NCBI GenBank assembly: GCA_027924585.1
Contig: BSBM01001719.1
Location: 32,098,001 to 32,162,000, forward strand
Length of the DNA: 64,000 nt
Direction of reading: 5' to 3'
Origin: Larix kaempferi
Lineage: Eukaryota > Streptophyta > Pinopsida > Pinales > Pinaceae
Shown: positions 46,700 through 57,810 of the stretch, one piece after another
Layout of the letters: each line of letters begins with the position of its first letter
How positions within the stretch are numbered: position 1 is the stretch's first letter
Translations under genes and position numbers: made by a program
Notes under the pieces: generated by a model
Database searches by the model: none
Seen by the model: only the letters and a program-made list of their open reading frames with translations
Told to the model about the DNA's origin: nothing

Positions 46700-49697
46700 A
46701 TACGGTCTTTTCTACAAAACAAGTTAAATTGCATGATTAGAAACATCTCATAATTTTCAGACAAATTCTTACACATAAAGAAATATGTCATACAGTGATG
46801 CAATTATCTTAGCCAATGCTTCAATACAACATTTATCCATGTTCCACAACTTTCTAGATGCCTTCTAGTCTCTACCAAAACATTGTTAAGAGTTTGCACT
46901 ACTCCCAACATGTCAGCAAAGAGGTTTCATTCTAGATAAGTAGCACTGGAATGTTGTACAGTGCCATAGGCCACTTACCCATCACATGCATATTAGTAGT
47001 ATACTGTTCATTAATGCAATCATTCTAATATGCACAATACATATCCTAAGTCTAGGAACATGAGCATATACATCATTGAACAATTTTATTTAAACAAACA
47101 AATATGCAATAAATGATAATTAAAAATGCTTATCTTTGTTTGGTTGCTGGGTGTACTTCCTCTGAGTCTTTGCTTCCTTGCAAGAGCTTCTGAAGTAGCT
47201 TCTTCTACACCTTTCTGTTGTGGAATGTAGAAAGATGGTCAACTCCCTCTAAATATCTGCATCCTTGCAGAAACTACTGAAGTGTGCTCCTTTGCTTTCT
47301 TGCAGGAACAACTGGAGTGTGCTCTCTCTTGATCTTTGCTTCCTGGATTATCTATCCTTGAACTTACATCCATCTTTAATCACTATGCATGCTTATTAGC
47401 ATCATCATTGTGTTATCCTTGAGGTCTCATACATAATCACACATTTATTAGTATAATCTTAATACTATCAAAACACAATAATCTTAAACATGTATAGTCA
47501 TGATCATTCACACATAATAAACATTAGTATTCAAGGTTCCAGGGAAGTCTTCTTTTACTCATGCATATTCTTATTTGATCATAGGACTCTTCTGATTAGT
47601 TAAATCATCAATGCATAAACCGGTGATTACTCAAACCTATACCTTCATGATTCTTCTGGTTATTCATATCATCAATTATGGTAAGAAACATAATATGCAT
47701 ACAGTCATGACTATTCAAACCTATGATTTCATGAATAATCATTATCAACAACACAACAATATAAGATCCTAACACAAGGTAGGATTCTAGCTTGATATAG
47801 GAAAAACATACCTGGATTAGCATGCTAGCTAGTTATGTTTAACATACCCACATAATGTCTTCTGGTTCTCTTCAGTGACTTGTGCTACTAACCTGCATGT
47901 CTCATAGGTTAACCATTGTAGGACCAAGTTATACATACCTCGAAAGTAGATCTTCTATGTGATCCATGACAATGGATAAATCTTTGTCTTCATGTCACCA
48001 TGATCATATGTTCTTGAAGTAGAACATGATTTGTCTTTCTTGGTGTACCTTTTATGTTAGCAAACAACATAAACCTCATACAACATCACAATGCATTAGT
48101 ATATTCATAAGTGTCAAAACCTTAATCAATAAATATCTTCTATTAAGGTGATATGACAAGTCTAGTAATTAATCAAGATTGTACTGTAATGATATGAAGA
48201 CAAACATATGATAAACTTAACCATGAAACATACCTATAAGCCATACCTGTCAAGATTGCTTGTAATCTTCTTATGGAAGGCCTTAGCCTCATCTCCCTCT
48301 AAGACAGGAACTTCTTCACTTATGCAGGTGACCAATCCATCTTCTTCTAGGATTAACCAAATCCACTTGATTTGCAAGAACTGGACCTAGAGCTGGATTA
48401 GGGTTTGTCAAAGAAACCCCAAAAATTCAAATTTTGAATTTCAAACCTCTGAAAGGATAGAAATATGCGCCTTGATGAGCTGATCAAGTTGGTATATTCA
48501 GAATTTGAAAACTGCAAATTTTCACCCCTTGAAATTGCCTTTTAGATTTTCGGATTCACTAGGGAGGACCCTGAATTAGGGTTTGAGTTTCCCGAAGCTT
48601 CAACCAACAAAAATATTTGATTCAAAGCTCTAAGCTTCTATTTTTTCGAGGAGCTTCCAGCCATGGTCACATATTTCCAAAATTCCAATTTTTGCAGAAG
48701 CCCTAATTTTCCATCTTTCCGATCAAAGTCCCGAACTGGGGTTTGATCAAGCCTAGCCTTCTGCCCAACCAAAAAATCTGATCTTGGTCTCTAAATTTCG
48801 ATTTTGATGAGTAGAATCCAGCCGTGGTCTCCGATTACAAAAATTCCAACTTTCTCCGAATCCCTAAATTCCGAAAGCCATGAATGAAGGTGCTCAAAAA
48901 TAATTTTGTTTTGACAGAAATATGTACCTGATTGTTTCTATTGTAACTCTGAACTTTTCGATCCACTGGGTCTGAAAAATTTTCTTGAGATATCCCAACC
49001 TGTTATCTTTCCATCCCGATAGGTCTGACCTCAATTGAATTCTCTAAGAGAGAGTTATGCCAAGTGTCGCAACGTGACCTGTTTATGGGATAATACACGA
49101 GAGCTAACTTGTACGGCATGCCACATGTCACTAGTTCAACTTCTGCCTCTTGAAACTTTTCCTAAGATATCCTGACCTGTTATCTTTCCATCTCGATAGG
49201 TCTGACCTCAATTGGAATCTCTGAGAGAGACTTATGCCAAGTGTCTCAACGTGACTTGTTTATGGGATAATACAGGAGAGCGAACTTGTATGGCGTGCCA
49301 CGTGTTACTGGTTCAACTTTGGCCTCTAAAATTGTTTTTTGAGATAGTACAGTCTGTGCACTACCTGTCAATTATTACGAAATTTCATTTGAAGCTTCCT
49401 AGCCCAAGTTATGACCTTTTTCCCAAGGTCACCTGATTTTGACTTAGATATGGAAGAGGTAGAAACCCTATATTGTACAGATCATAAATCACAAAGTACA
49501 ACGAATTAGAGGTTTTCCTTTGGCCACAAGGTATATGGGGATCTAATATTCAATTGGTAAAATTTTTAGATCCGAAAAATTCACCAAAATGGTTTTATAG
49601 CGAAGGTGCTACGATGACTGGTTTTTACTATATCAAGCCCTAGCATTGTAAGTGCAACAAGTGTCATACATGCCATATCATGCCTTCTTTTAGGCTA
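46700..49697 (-). other. Element A non-coding leader and filler
   Basis: Three kilobases without a supportable gene. Parts match the filler of element B (see 40091-42977). Tandem units of about 170 bp, each with 'gtctgacctcaattg' and 'gcaacgtgacc' or similar, start near 49020 and 49195. Confidence 0.6.
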
Positions 49698-49709
49698 GCT
49701 CTGATACCA
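49698..49709 (-). other. A primer-binding site
   Basis: TGGTATCAGAGC on the minus strand, directly beside the LTR edge at 49710. Confidence 0.93.
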
Positions 49710-50355
49710 TGTTAAATTTTCAGAATTTACTTCAATTTGATCTAGGATCTTAACTGAGAGAACAAAATGTATAGTAAATCTACAGCATATCAATCATGGA
49801 CACAATTATGCAAGCACACAAGAGACATAAAGTTTACTTGGGGAAAACCATAAAGGTGAAAAACCCCAATAACTTCCTCAGAGATAGATAGAGCAATGAT
49901 ACAGCCAGAATACAAGAGATAGTCTTCTCCTAGCAGCAGAGCCTCCTCCTCCACAAGTGCACCACTATCCCAAGTGTGAGTGAGAGAATAGAATGTGTAA
50001 AATGAGAGAAACACACTCTCTATTTATACACTAACTTGACTTGACCTTTACTCAACTAGGTCGGCCTCAACTTAACCACTTAACATAATGTTGACAGGGC
50101 CGACCCCCACTAGGGTGGTCTAATAACCCTTTGACCCACATGGCCGACCCCCAATAGGGTGGTCTAATAACCCTTTGACCCACATGACTTATACAGGGCC
50201 AACCCCGACAAGGTGGTCTAATAACCCATCAAGTATAAGTTACGACACTTACAATATAAATGACGACTCTTCCGTATGGAGGAATAATAACAACTCTATA
50301 GGAATAAAATATACATATATGTGAAATACATTCTGAAGTTACATATCCATCAACA
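49710..50355 (-). repeat. A 5' LTR
   Basis: 646 bp, uninterrupted. A TATAAATA box lies at 50021-50028 on the minus strand. The TSD CCTAG follows at 50356. Confidence 0.93.
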
Positions 50356-50360
50356 CCTAG

Positions 50361-51499
50361 AAGCTCTGTGCAGGACAAAGGAACAAAGAAGAAGCAGAAA
50401 GCAACAAGAGAGCCATCAGAAGCGAAGTACCACGATGATGATTATGAATTCATCGCAAGTAGATTCAACCAATATCTGGAAGAAGCGCTTTCTCTCAAAG
50501 ACAGCAAAAATGAGAAGATCCAACAGATTCTAACAGAAAACCTCACCACTTTTCAAAGTATAGTGGTGAAGATGGAGCAAGTCTAATGTGACTTGGCTTG
50601 AGAATCTGAGTAAGAAGGAAGGTCAGGGGACACCTCTCAGCCGAATAAAACACCCTTAGCTCTAACCATGGAACCAAGACCAAGCATCGTCCGCATTGAC
50701 CCAATAAGTGTCATTTTACTGCACGATGAACTAGCTGCGAGCGCGCAAAGGATAGAACATGTGGATATTGATATCACTATGTTACCCCTCGAAGGTCTAC
50801 ATAATCTGCACCTGCGGGTTGTGGAGGAACTACATGATAGATATATGGTCACACTGAGCAAACACCAAGGCTTTCAAGAAAACTACAGACAGTTGCAGGA
50901 AGGAAGTGCAAAGAAGGCTAAGTCACTTGAAAGCGCACAGGAGCAACAAAGAAGAATAGAGAAGATTGTTGCTTCATTCTACACAGAGATACCAAAGTGC
51001 GATGAGCAGCCAAAGCTCGTAGACACAATCCTTAAGATCGGATCGGTAGTCAGTGATCTTTAAGATGAAATGAAAGACATGGAGATTGATTACAAAACAA
51101 ATCTTGCCAATTTGGAAGCACGGATTCTAATGAAGACATCACCAAATCAGACAAAACTAAGAGCAACAGAAATGAAAGCAGCCACAGAAAACATATCCGG
51201 TGAGATAGCTAAGTGTCAGAGCTTGCTGGATGAAGAAACTGGAGCATGGACTACGCTACAAGAGGACCCTCAGCTGCTGCAGGTCCAAACCAACTTACAA
51301 GAAAAACAAATAGCATTAGATGCTCTGAACGCAGAGATGAAGAATCTAATTTCAAGAGAGAGACTCTGTCGATTTGTGGAAGTCAAAGAACTAAAAAGGG
51401 AACTTCAAGTGTTAAGAGAACAAAAGGCGGAAACCGGGGAAAAGTCACAGCCCCTACAGGAAGAATCTCATGCTATCTCGCAAGAGATTGAAGCGAAAC
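50361..51499 (+). pseudogene. G post-integrase ORF, coiled-coil part
   Basis: This continues the ORF begun at 34585. Removal of copia A and one TSD copy joins the two parts in frame. Pieces are 50368-50586 ('DDDYEFIASRFNQYLEEAL'), 50668-51063 and 51070-51499. The last two are rich in Glu, Gln, Lys and Leu with heptad-like spacing ('LQEKQIALDALNAEMKNL', 'KELKRELQVLREQ'), so a long coiled coil is likely. A stop near 50585 and one at 51062 break it. It is cut at 51499 by an R solo LTR. Confidence 0.7.
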
Positions 51500-53519
51500 T
51501 TTCATGTCCCAAATTTGGCATTGGGTCACAATGGACTAAGAAAATTGGCCCTATTCATTAGAGTTTGTCAAATTGATGCTAAAGGTCAAATAATTGCCGA
51601 GGAAAATTACTAGTTTCCTAGGTTTGGGGTGGAAGCTTTGGGATTTGGAATAATGGGGATAATAAATGATGTTGGAACATTAGGATGACATAAATATTTA
51701 ATAAAGGAGATAAATAAATATATACAAGTGAAAATCAAAGTGGCATTTGATCATGAAGACGCGTGGAGGAAGTGGGACCCACACAAGCTAGAATTTATGT
51801 GCCACATGACATCTTCTTCTTGCAGTTTCGAATCCATGGGAAGCCTAATGTTCTTGGGATGAGTTATAAGGTCAATAATACTTGGCATGAGTCAATGAGG
51901 TTGAAATATAGAGGAATATTAACTCCCATGGAAGAGGAAGAGGCAATTTGGAGCCAGTGAGACACTTGAGCTAGATTCCCTAGCTCTATGACAACAATGA
52001 TGAAGATGCTATGACACCTATGACACAAATCAGACCTGAACACTAACATATTACATATATGACATGTCAGGGATAAAAATAGACTCCGAGAGGGCGCTCA
52101 AGGGTTTTATGGAATCTAAGATGCTTCCACATGTGATTTGGTGGAAGTGGGAGACTAGGAATTGTTGTACAAGTGGCATTATTTGGAATCTCTTCCCAAC
52201 TTGAATTGGCATGAGTCTCTTGGAAGGAATTCGACCCATGGATGAAATTAGAAGTTTATAAATGTCAATAACAAAGCATTAAACCAACTTTTGATCATTT
52301 GTAGAATTTTAAATTGCATTTGTGAAGAGGGAGATCTAGTGGATGACTAGTTTCTTGCCTTAGCCAATTTCAAGGGTGAAAGATTCCCATCCAAGTTGGT
52401 AATTGGAAAGTCCATTCAGACCTTTCATTTGGAGCTTTAATGGAGTCTTTATTTGTAGGTGTAAGCTACAAGGCAGCTCATAGTTTCTTCTATTGCAGCT
52501 CACTTCTTCAACCATTTCCAGTTTTGATGGCATATTCTTGATCCTTGAGGGAGGGCATTTTTAGTGAGATATTGTACTCTTTGGGGGAGATTATAATGCT
52601 CCATTTCTTTTGTAATATGAATGAAATACTCTTTTCTTCATATCCCGAAAGTTTCAGGTCGAAATTCCAAGTAGAAAAGTGTAAATCTCATTTTTAATGA
52701 AAGAACAATGCCATTTCCACACTACCTTGTTGTGAACCAATGTAATGCTGATGATTTCGAATGAATGGATGATTCTCTGATGAATTTGTGATTAATGGAC
52801 TTCCATGGATGTCTTTTACAAGTTTCATGTACTGTACTTGAGAATTTGAAGTATTTTTACTCAGTTTAATTGCATTGGGAGAAGAAATAGTGCCATTTCC
52901 CCAAGGGTCGAATTGGTGATTTTTGCAGCTGAATGGGAGAGGGTTGGAACATATATAATAATCAATTAATGGTGAAAATGAGACCTTAATAACATCCTTA
53001 ATACATTCCCTATCTCTTTTCATAAATTTGAGTGGGTTTGGAGGCATTTGGGAAGCCATTTTCAGTACTTACTCCAGGGGGATTTGAACCCCAAATTACT
53101 AGTAAAATTGCATACTTGATCTAGAATCTTAAGAGAGTTTGTAGAGGTATTTTGGTGGCCATATCTCATCCCTGAAAATAATATTCAAGTCCTAATATCA
53201 TTCATACACCTTCCTTGAATATTTGAAGGAATTTGGAGTCAATTTGAGACCTAGACACTAATACTAGTCAAAGGGAAATTACTAGTAAAGCTCCCTACAT
53301 TGGCCAGAATTGAAAGAGGATTTGCAGAAGTATTTTAAAGGTCCAAAAGAATCCCTAAAACACATATTTATGTTCTAACATCATCCATATACCTTCTCAG
53401 AATATTTGGGAGCAATTGGAGCAATTTGGGGACGTAGAGCTCAAAACTAGTCAAAGGTCTAACTAGGGAAAAAGTGAAAATTTGTCATTTTAATAAAATT
53501 CCTAACAAGGGACATTACA
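51500..53519 (+). mobile_element. Solo LTR of family R (2,020 bp) with TSD GAAAC
   Basis: It matches the R LTRs over its length, but the first bases read TTTCATG where others have TGTCATG. It ends GGGACATTACA. GAAAC is duplicated at 51495-51499 and 53520-53524, and the G ORF continues across the site ('EAKL' to 'IEHRELEK'). Confidence 0.95.
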
Positions 53520-53524
53520 GAAAC

Positions 53525-53734
53525 TGATAGAACACCGAGAGTTAGAGAAAATAGTGCAAGAGAAGACTCAAGAATATCTAACACCAAATGTGTTGGAAAT
53601 TTAAAAGGCAGTTGAGCAAGATGCCAAAGACACAATTTCGAAGCTAACCACAACTTATCAAGAAGTTGTTGCCAATATAGATCAACAAGGCGAAGGGCAT
53701 CACAGTGAACCTATGGCAAGTGGCTCGGGTATCC
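53525..53734 (+). pseudogene. G post-integrase ORF, C-terminal end
   Basis: The coiled-coil reading resumes with 'IEHRELEKIVQEKTQEYL', has a stop near 53600 and goes on 'DTISKLTTTYQEVVANIDQQ' to the LTR. No clear polypurine tract is visible before 53735. Confidence 0.65.
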
Positions 53735-54770
53735 TGTTGGGGTCATCCCAAGTTAAGGCATTTTTGTGCAATACAGTTTTGGAGTTGTGCAGTTACAACG
53801 CAACGCAACAAGGTAAGAATAACCGTGCGACAAAGATGCAGCACTGCAAAGTGCCAGTTTCGTGAATATCTGGCATGGCAGAGTTTGGATGGAAAGCAGC
53901 ATAAGTTCCGGTGAGATTGGGTGGCGATCTATTTTGGGAAAGATGCTCCGAGATTCCCAGGAGGTGGGTAATGAGTGGTAAAGAAGGAAAGCGACCAGTC
54001 GCACGAGCAAAGGCATCACTACGTGAACCAGCCACATGAAGCCATTAGAGAAGGAACGACGGGATGAAAGCGACCCATCGGCATGGGCTCGACAGAGGGG
54101 CCGAAAGGTACATGACCACACGCAGAAGAATGGTCGCGACGACGAGTCGCTATCAGAGCCTAATAGACTTGGTTAACAGGGTAACCGCACCAATTTTGGG
54201 TAACAACCTTACGGTTTTTTATCCCATCATGAATGTAAAGACGTGACCTGAGGGAACGAGCTATATAAGGGAGAATTTTGTAAGGGAAAGGGTTAATTGT
54301 AGATTTTTGTTGATGAATGTTGAATATTGATCTATGTTGAGAGACTTATTGTAAAAAGGCTCTGCAGCTGGGTGCGCGGAGACCTACTGAGAGAGAAGAG
54401 AGTCTACAGCTGAGTGCGCAGACTGGAACTATTGTACCCTTCCCATTGATAATATAACAACAATTCATGTGGATGTAGATCCCATCCTGGGGGTGAACCA
54501 CATTAAATCCTTGTGTTATGTGATTGAATATGTGTTGCATCTGTGTAGTTGATTTTGACGAATGGTTAGGTTCTTGCTTGTGAGTAGATGTATCTTCACT
54601 TTTGTATGTATTCACCATAAGGATAATTGATGGGAATATTATGTTAGGTGCTGAACATGTATGCATAATGTGTTGAATGTGCAAGTATTTCTAAGTAAGA
54701 TGAATGCATAAGTGGATTGGGTAAACAGTTAAGCTAGCAAACACTGTAAAGTGCGATTACCGGAAGCGTA
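53735..54770 (+). repeat. G 3' LTR
   Basis: It aligns with 21440-22477 at roughly nine bases in ten or a little less. A TATATAAGG box lies at 54262-54270. The edge is placed near 'gcgtagca'; the flanking bases show no match to those left of 21440. Confidence 0.85.
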
Positions 54771-56000
54771 GCACCCAAAACATCTATTTACTATCTATGT
54801 TTTGCTTGTCTCTACGCTTCTTCCTTCCAAAACATCTATTTACTATCTATGTTTTGCTTGTCCTACTATCATTTAGTCCTCATGCACTTGTATCTACTGC
54901 ACTCTGTTTTTTTGTCTTTCCGCAACTATCAAATATATATGGCATCATTCTATACACCATCATATATATCATTCCTCTTCTTGCATGCACTCGGATCCTC
55001 GCTAGATTATACTATTTTGTATCTTGAGCCCGTTATGCCCCAAATATAATTTTGTATCTTCCATTTAGAATCCCTTCGAACTCGCTATCAAGCTTACTTC
55101 AAATCTCCAACTTGCTTCCCTTTTTATACATGGCTTGCATGGATTGTATGTCCACAAGCTGGTTGTGGCATTCCTTATTCCTTTCTTCATGGATTTTGCT
55201 TCTGCCACATGTCATGTTCTACGCTGCTGATGTGTCCTTCCTTTGTGGGTTCTGCGCATATATGGTCATCGATTGGTCGAATTTCACCCTTATTGTACCA
55301 TCATTTTTGGGTCTTGCGCACCTAATGTTCCAATGCTTTTGGAAAATTTATGCATATGTGAATTTTGACTTGGTAGGACTTTGACCCTTGCAGTACCATC
55401 ACTTGTGGTACTTGTGCACTTGTTGTGTCATCAGTTGTGGAATTTTCTCATATACTAACTTAAACTACTACACCCTTCTCATGATTTGTGCACTTTCAGG
55501 ACTTGCATAACTTGCTCAACCATCTCTTGTTCCATGCTGCTTGTGCACTCCACTCGACTTACTTGTGCACACTAGAATATTCTCTTGAGTTGCTTGTGCA
55601 CACTAGAGTTTGTCCCATGTATTCTTTGGCTTTATTGCACACTCTTCATCATTCTGTCCAACCAACCCTTTAGATTGTTTCTTGAAGTACTATGACTAGA
55701 TGGACTTGTGACCTGCTCAAGTAAATGTGCCTTATGTACTTCTTCAAAATCGATATGCATGTTGTACTCCTCGACACACTTCTTCATACTGGATGCAAAT
55801 TCTACATATACTTATTCACATTAGCATCCATATCCTTCAGCATATTTCTTGTGTATATACTTCTTCAATGTGGCTTTACTATACTTATTCAAGCTGGCAT
55901 GGGAATGATGAATCCACTTGACTTTAGTTAACATTAATGATCAAACTGAATCAGTTGACATCCTCTTGGACATTAGTTGACATCAATGACAACCAAAGTT
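54771..56000. other. Unassigned T-rich region with a 52-bp duplication
   Basis: A word 'ccaaaacatctatttac...' of about 36 bp occurs at 54775 and 54827. From 54880 to 55930 the DNA is T-rich with recurring 'ttgtgcac' and 'accatca' words. Short hydrophobic frames here have no domain and look like chance. Confidence 0.45.
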
Positions 56001-56384
56001 CAACACCAAGTATATGCATGACTATAGGATAAACACTCAGGTAGAAGCACTTGGTCATATGTATCGTCATCTCTTCTAATTGTGTAGCCTTGTGTGAAAA
56101 CACTATTTGACATAAAAATCATTCCTAAATCTGACATAACCAAAATGTTTATTCAGTTTGGTTACAGCTAGATATTCTTTCTAGGTGTACTATGTATTAA
56201 GTTTGGTTATACTTTTAAGTCCCATCTCGGAGTTTTGTGGTTCCTTCAACATTAATAAAGTTATCATATCTTATCTACCATTTTAACTGAATAGCTCTCT
56301 ATTTTTCCTTTTCAATTCTTTTGATGTGCTTTAAACTTAGTGTAAATTTTATCTTTGTCTCTAGATCTAGGTGAGAATTTCACA
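56000..56384 (+). repeat. Copia-like LTR end (left edge unknown)
   Basis: The stretch ends 'gagaatttcaca' directly before a primer-binding-like site at 56385-56396, so it is probably the end of a decayed 5' LTR. No internal genes follow; the element is a remnant. Confidence 0.5.
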
Positions 56385-56396
56385 TGATATCAGAGC
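56385..56396 (+). other. Primer-binding-like site of a decayed LTR element
   Basis: TGATATCAGAGC differs at one base from the common plant tRNA-Met primer site. Confidence 0.55.
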
Positions 56397-56439
56397 TTGT
56401 GAGAGCTTAGTAGATTCTCTATCAATCCTCCAAGATACA

Positions 56440-56570
56440 TTTCCAAAGTGGTCAATAGAAACAAGTATTAAAAATTCCAAAGTGGTTAATAGAAACCAGT
56501 ATTAAAAATTTCAAAGTGATTAATGGAGCCTATAATAAAAGCCAATTACCGTGGTTAATAGAAGAGGTAG
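56440..56570. repeat. Short tandem repeat, 'ccaaagtggttaatagaaac' type
   Basis: Three to four imperfect copies of about 38 bp. Confidence 0.7.
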
Positions 56571-56733
56571 TTTTTTAAATTCAAACTTGATTATGGATGG
56601 ATTATTTTGTAAAATTTGTTATCGAAGTTCTAATTTTTCATCAAATCTTCAACCATGAAGATTTGATTGGCACAGTTTTAGATAACACATTTTATGATGG
56701 GAATATAGAAACCCAATACTTCAAAGGGATCGA

Positions 56734-56818
56734 AGAATGACCGTTTGTAATCTAAAGGGATCGAATTTTATGATGGATTATAAGAATGACCGTTTGTAAT
56801 CTAAAGGGATCGAATTTT
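56734..56818. repeat. 49-bp duplication upstream of the RING gene
   Basis: 'agaatgaccgtttgtaatct' plus 'aaagggatcgaatttt' occurs at 56734 and 56783. It lies 60-140 bases upstream of the TATA box of the RING gene. Confidence 0.85.
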
Positions 56819-56872
56819 CAATCCGTCACGTCGTTTGAGTCGGCTGGACAAAATTTAAACTCTATTTAACGG

Positions 56873-56880
56873 TTATAAAA
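56873..56880 (+). promoter_or_regulatory. Likely TATA box of the RING-H2 gene
   Basis: TATAAAA in 'ggttataaaaatgg' lies about 130 bases before the ATG at 57004, a normal distance for a plant gene with a short 5' UTR. An ACGT core (CACGTCG) lies about 45 bases upstream of it. Confidence 0.55.
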
Positions 56881-57003
56881 ATGGCATTGTATGTATCCAG
56901 TATCACCCACTTACCCAAGCACAACTGAGACGCTTATGAAATTGGCTGACTCTGTTTGATTTTCTTAATCTGTTTGGCTTTCATCGAAAACCAGGGACAA
57001 GAA

Positions 57004-57810
57004 ATGGAAACATCACCAAATGGAAGTGAGGCGCAGAGCTATATCAGGGATCGTGCGATAGAATTATTCGAAGAGATAAACACTTTTATAAAAGGCGAGC
57101 AGCAAACATTAGAATCTGACACCGTAACAGAACCAAGTCGAAGTGAAGCTGATGAGGAGGGCTGCGACAGTGACCGCGTTCAGCAGCACTTGATTTCCAG
57201 CGTAGTCTTTAGGTCTACGAGACATGAAAACGACGATAAATGGGAATTCGAGAATTTTCAAGAAAATATGGATATACGAGAGATAGATAAAATAGGATTG
57301 GCCGACAACGACAACGCGTCCGATCTTGGAATTTATAATGATCAGAGCGACCTGAAGATTGCAATGGCGGAAAACAAAAATATCCTTTTGCTGCGAGCTA
57401 TATTTGACTGGAGCCGCCCGGACGCAAATGTGTGGAGCCAGCAAATCGTATGGAGTGGCAGTTTAGCAGATAGCCAACGGTTGGTCGAGCTCATGGAGGC
57501 TGACTCCCCTTCCATAGAAGTGAGAACCCAACATTTCGATCTTCATCCTCACCTCAGAGACCAATTTATTAGTCGACATGAGACTCATCCAATAGCTGCT
57601 GCTATCTCAGTTCTCGACTCTTCGCCAACGGTTATTATTTCCGAAGAACAGGTCGATCAGGAATTGTTGTGTTCGATTTGTCACGATGCTTTTTCAATTG
57701 GGGAGCCTGTAAAACAATTGCGCTGTACTCATTTCTATCATGAACAGTGCGTGTTTCAATGGTTTTACCTTAACCTTCAATGCCCGTTATGCAGACACGA
57801 CTTTCCCTAG
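57004..57810 (+). CDS. RING-H2 finger protein, probable E3 ubiquitin ligase (268 aa)
   Basis: RING-H2 proteins of this kind bind a ubiquitin-loaded E2 and pass ubiquitin to target proteins. The finger is at the C-terminus: Cys223, Cys226, Cys241, His243, His246, Cys249, Cys260 and Cys263, spaced C-X2-C-X14-C-X-H-X2-H-X2-C-X10-C-X2-C, all intact. Trp at 'QWFYLNLQCPLC' fits the E2-binding surface. The first 200 residues are acidic, with no membrane segment or signal peptide and no domain I recognise. The start is the ATG at 57004; the frame extends 16 codons upstream without an ATG. There are no introns and no stops. It is the only clear host gene of the window. The substrate is unknown. Confidence 0.88.
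   Translation: METSPNGSEAQSYIRDRAIELFEEINTFIKGEQQTLESDTVTEPSRSEADEEGCDSDRVQQHLISSVVFRSTRHENDDKWEFENFQENMDIREIDKIGLADNDNASDLGIYNDQSDLKIAMAENKNILLLRAIFDWSRPDANVWSQQIVWSGSLADSQRLVELMEADSPSIEVRTQHFDLHPHLRDQFISRHETHPIAAAISVLDSSPTVIISEEQVDQELLCSICHDAFSIGEPVKQLRCTHFYHEQCVFQWFYLNLQCPLCRHDFP

Larger units (their letters stand above)
36117..50355 (-). mobile_element. Copia element A, non-autonomous, with element B in its 3' LTR
   Basis: LTRs of 646 bp (36117-44042 once B is removed, and 49710-50355) begin TGTTAAATTTTC and end CATCAACA. The TSD CCTAG is exact at 36112-36116 and 50356-50360. The primer site is exact. The internal region (44043-49709) has only a decayed RT/RNase H part; gag, protease and integrase are missing. 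LTR divergence is about 22 of 646 by hand count. Between pol and the 3' LTR lie tandem arrays. Confidence 0.95.
21440..54770 (+). mobile_element. Old Ty3/gypsy element G, split by three insertions
   Basis: Two LTRs starting TGTTGGG/TGTTGGG-like at 21440 and 53735 bound the element. Between them, in order, are protease, a gag-like domain, RT, RNase H, integrase and a long extra ORF. Removing three inserted elements (26204-32971, 36117-50355 and 51500-53519) leaves about 10.3 kb, and the reading resumes cleanly across each site. The LTRs differ at roughly one base in ten, so this is the oldest element of the nest. Stops are frequent. No clear target-site duplication, primer-binding site or polypurine tract was found. 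I recall similar elements in gymnosperm genomes. Confidence 0.92.

Noticed and set aside
54797-55384. Hydrophobic frames of 66-110 codons resembling membrane proteins
   Set aside because: T-rich DNA yields Leu/Phe/Ser-rich frames by chance; no start context or domain.
56956-57003. Upstream extension of the RING ORF by 16 codons
   Set aside because: It begins with TTG, not ATG; the ATG at 57004 is the likely start.
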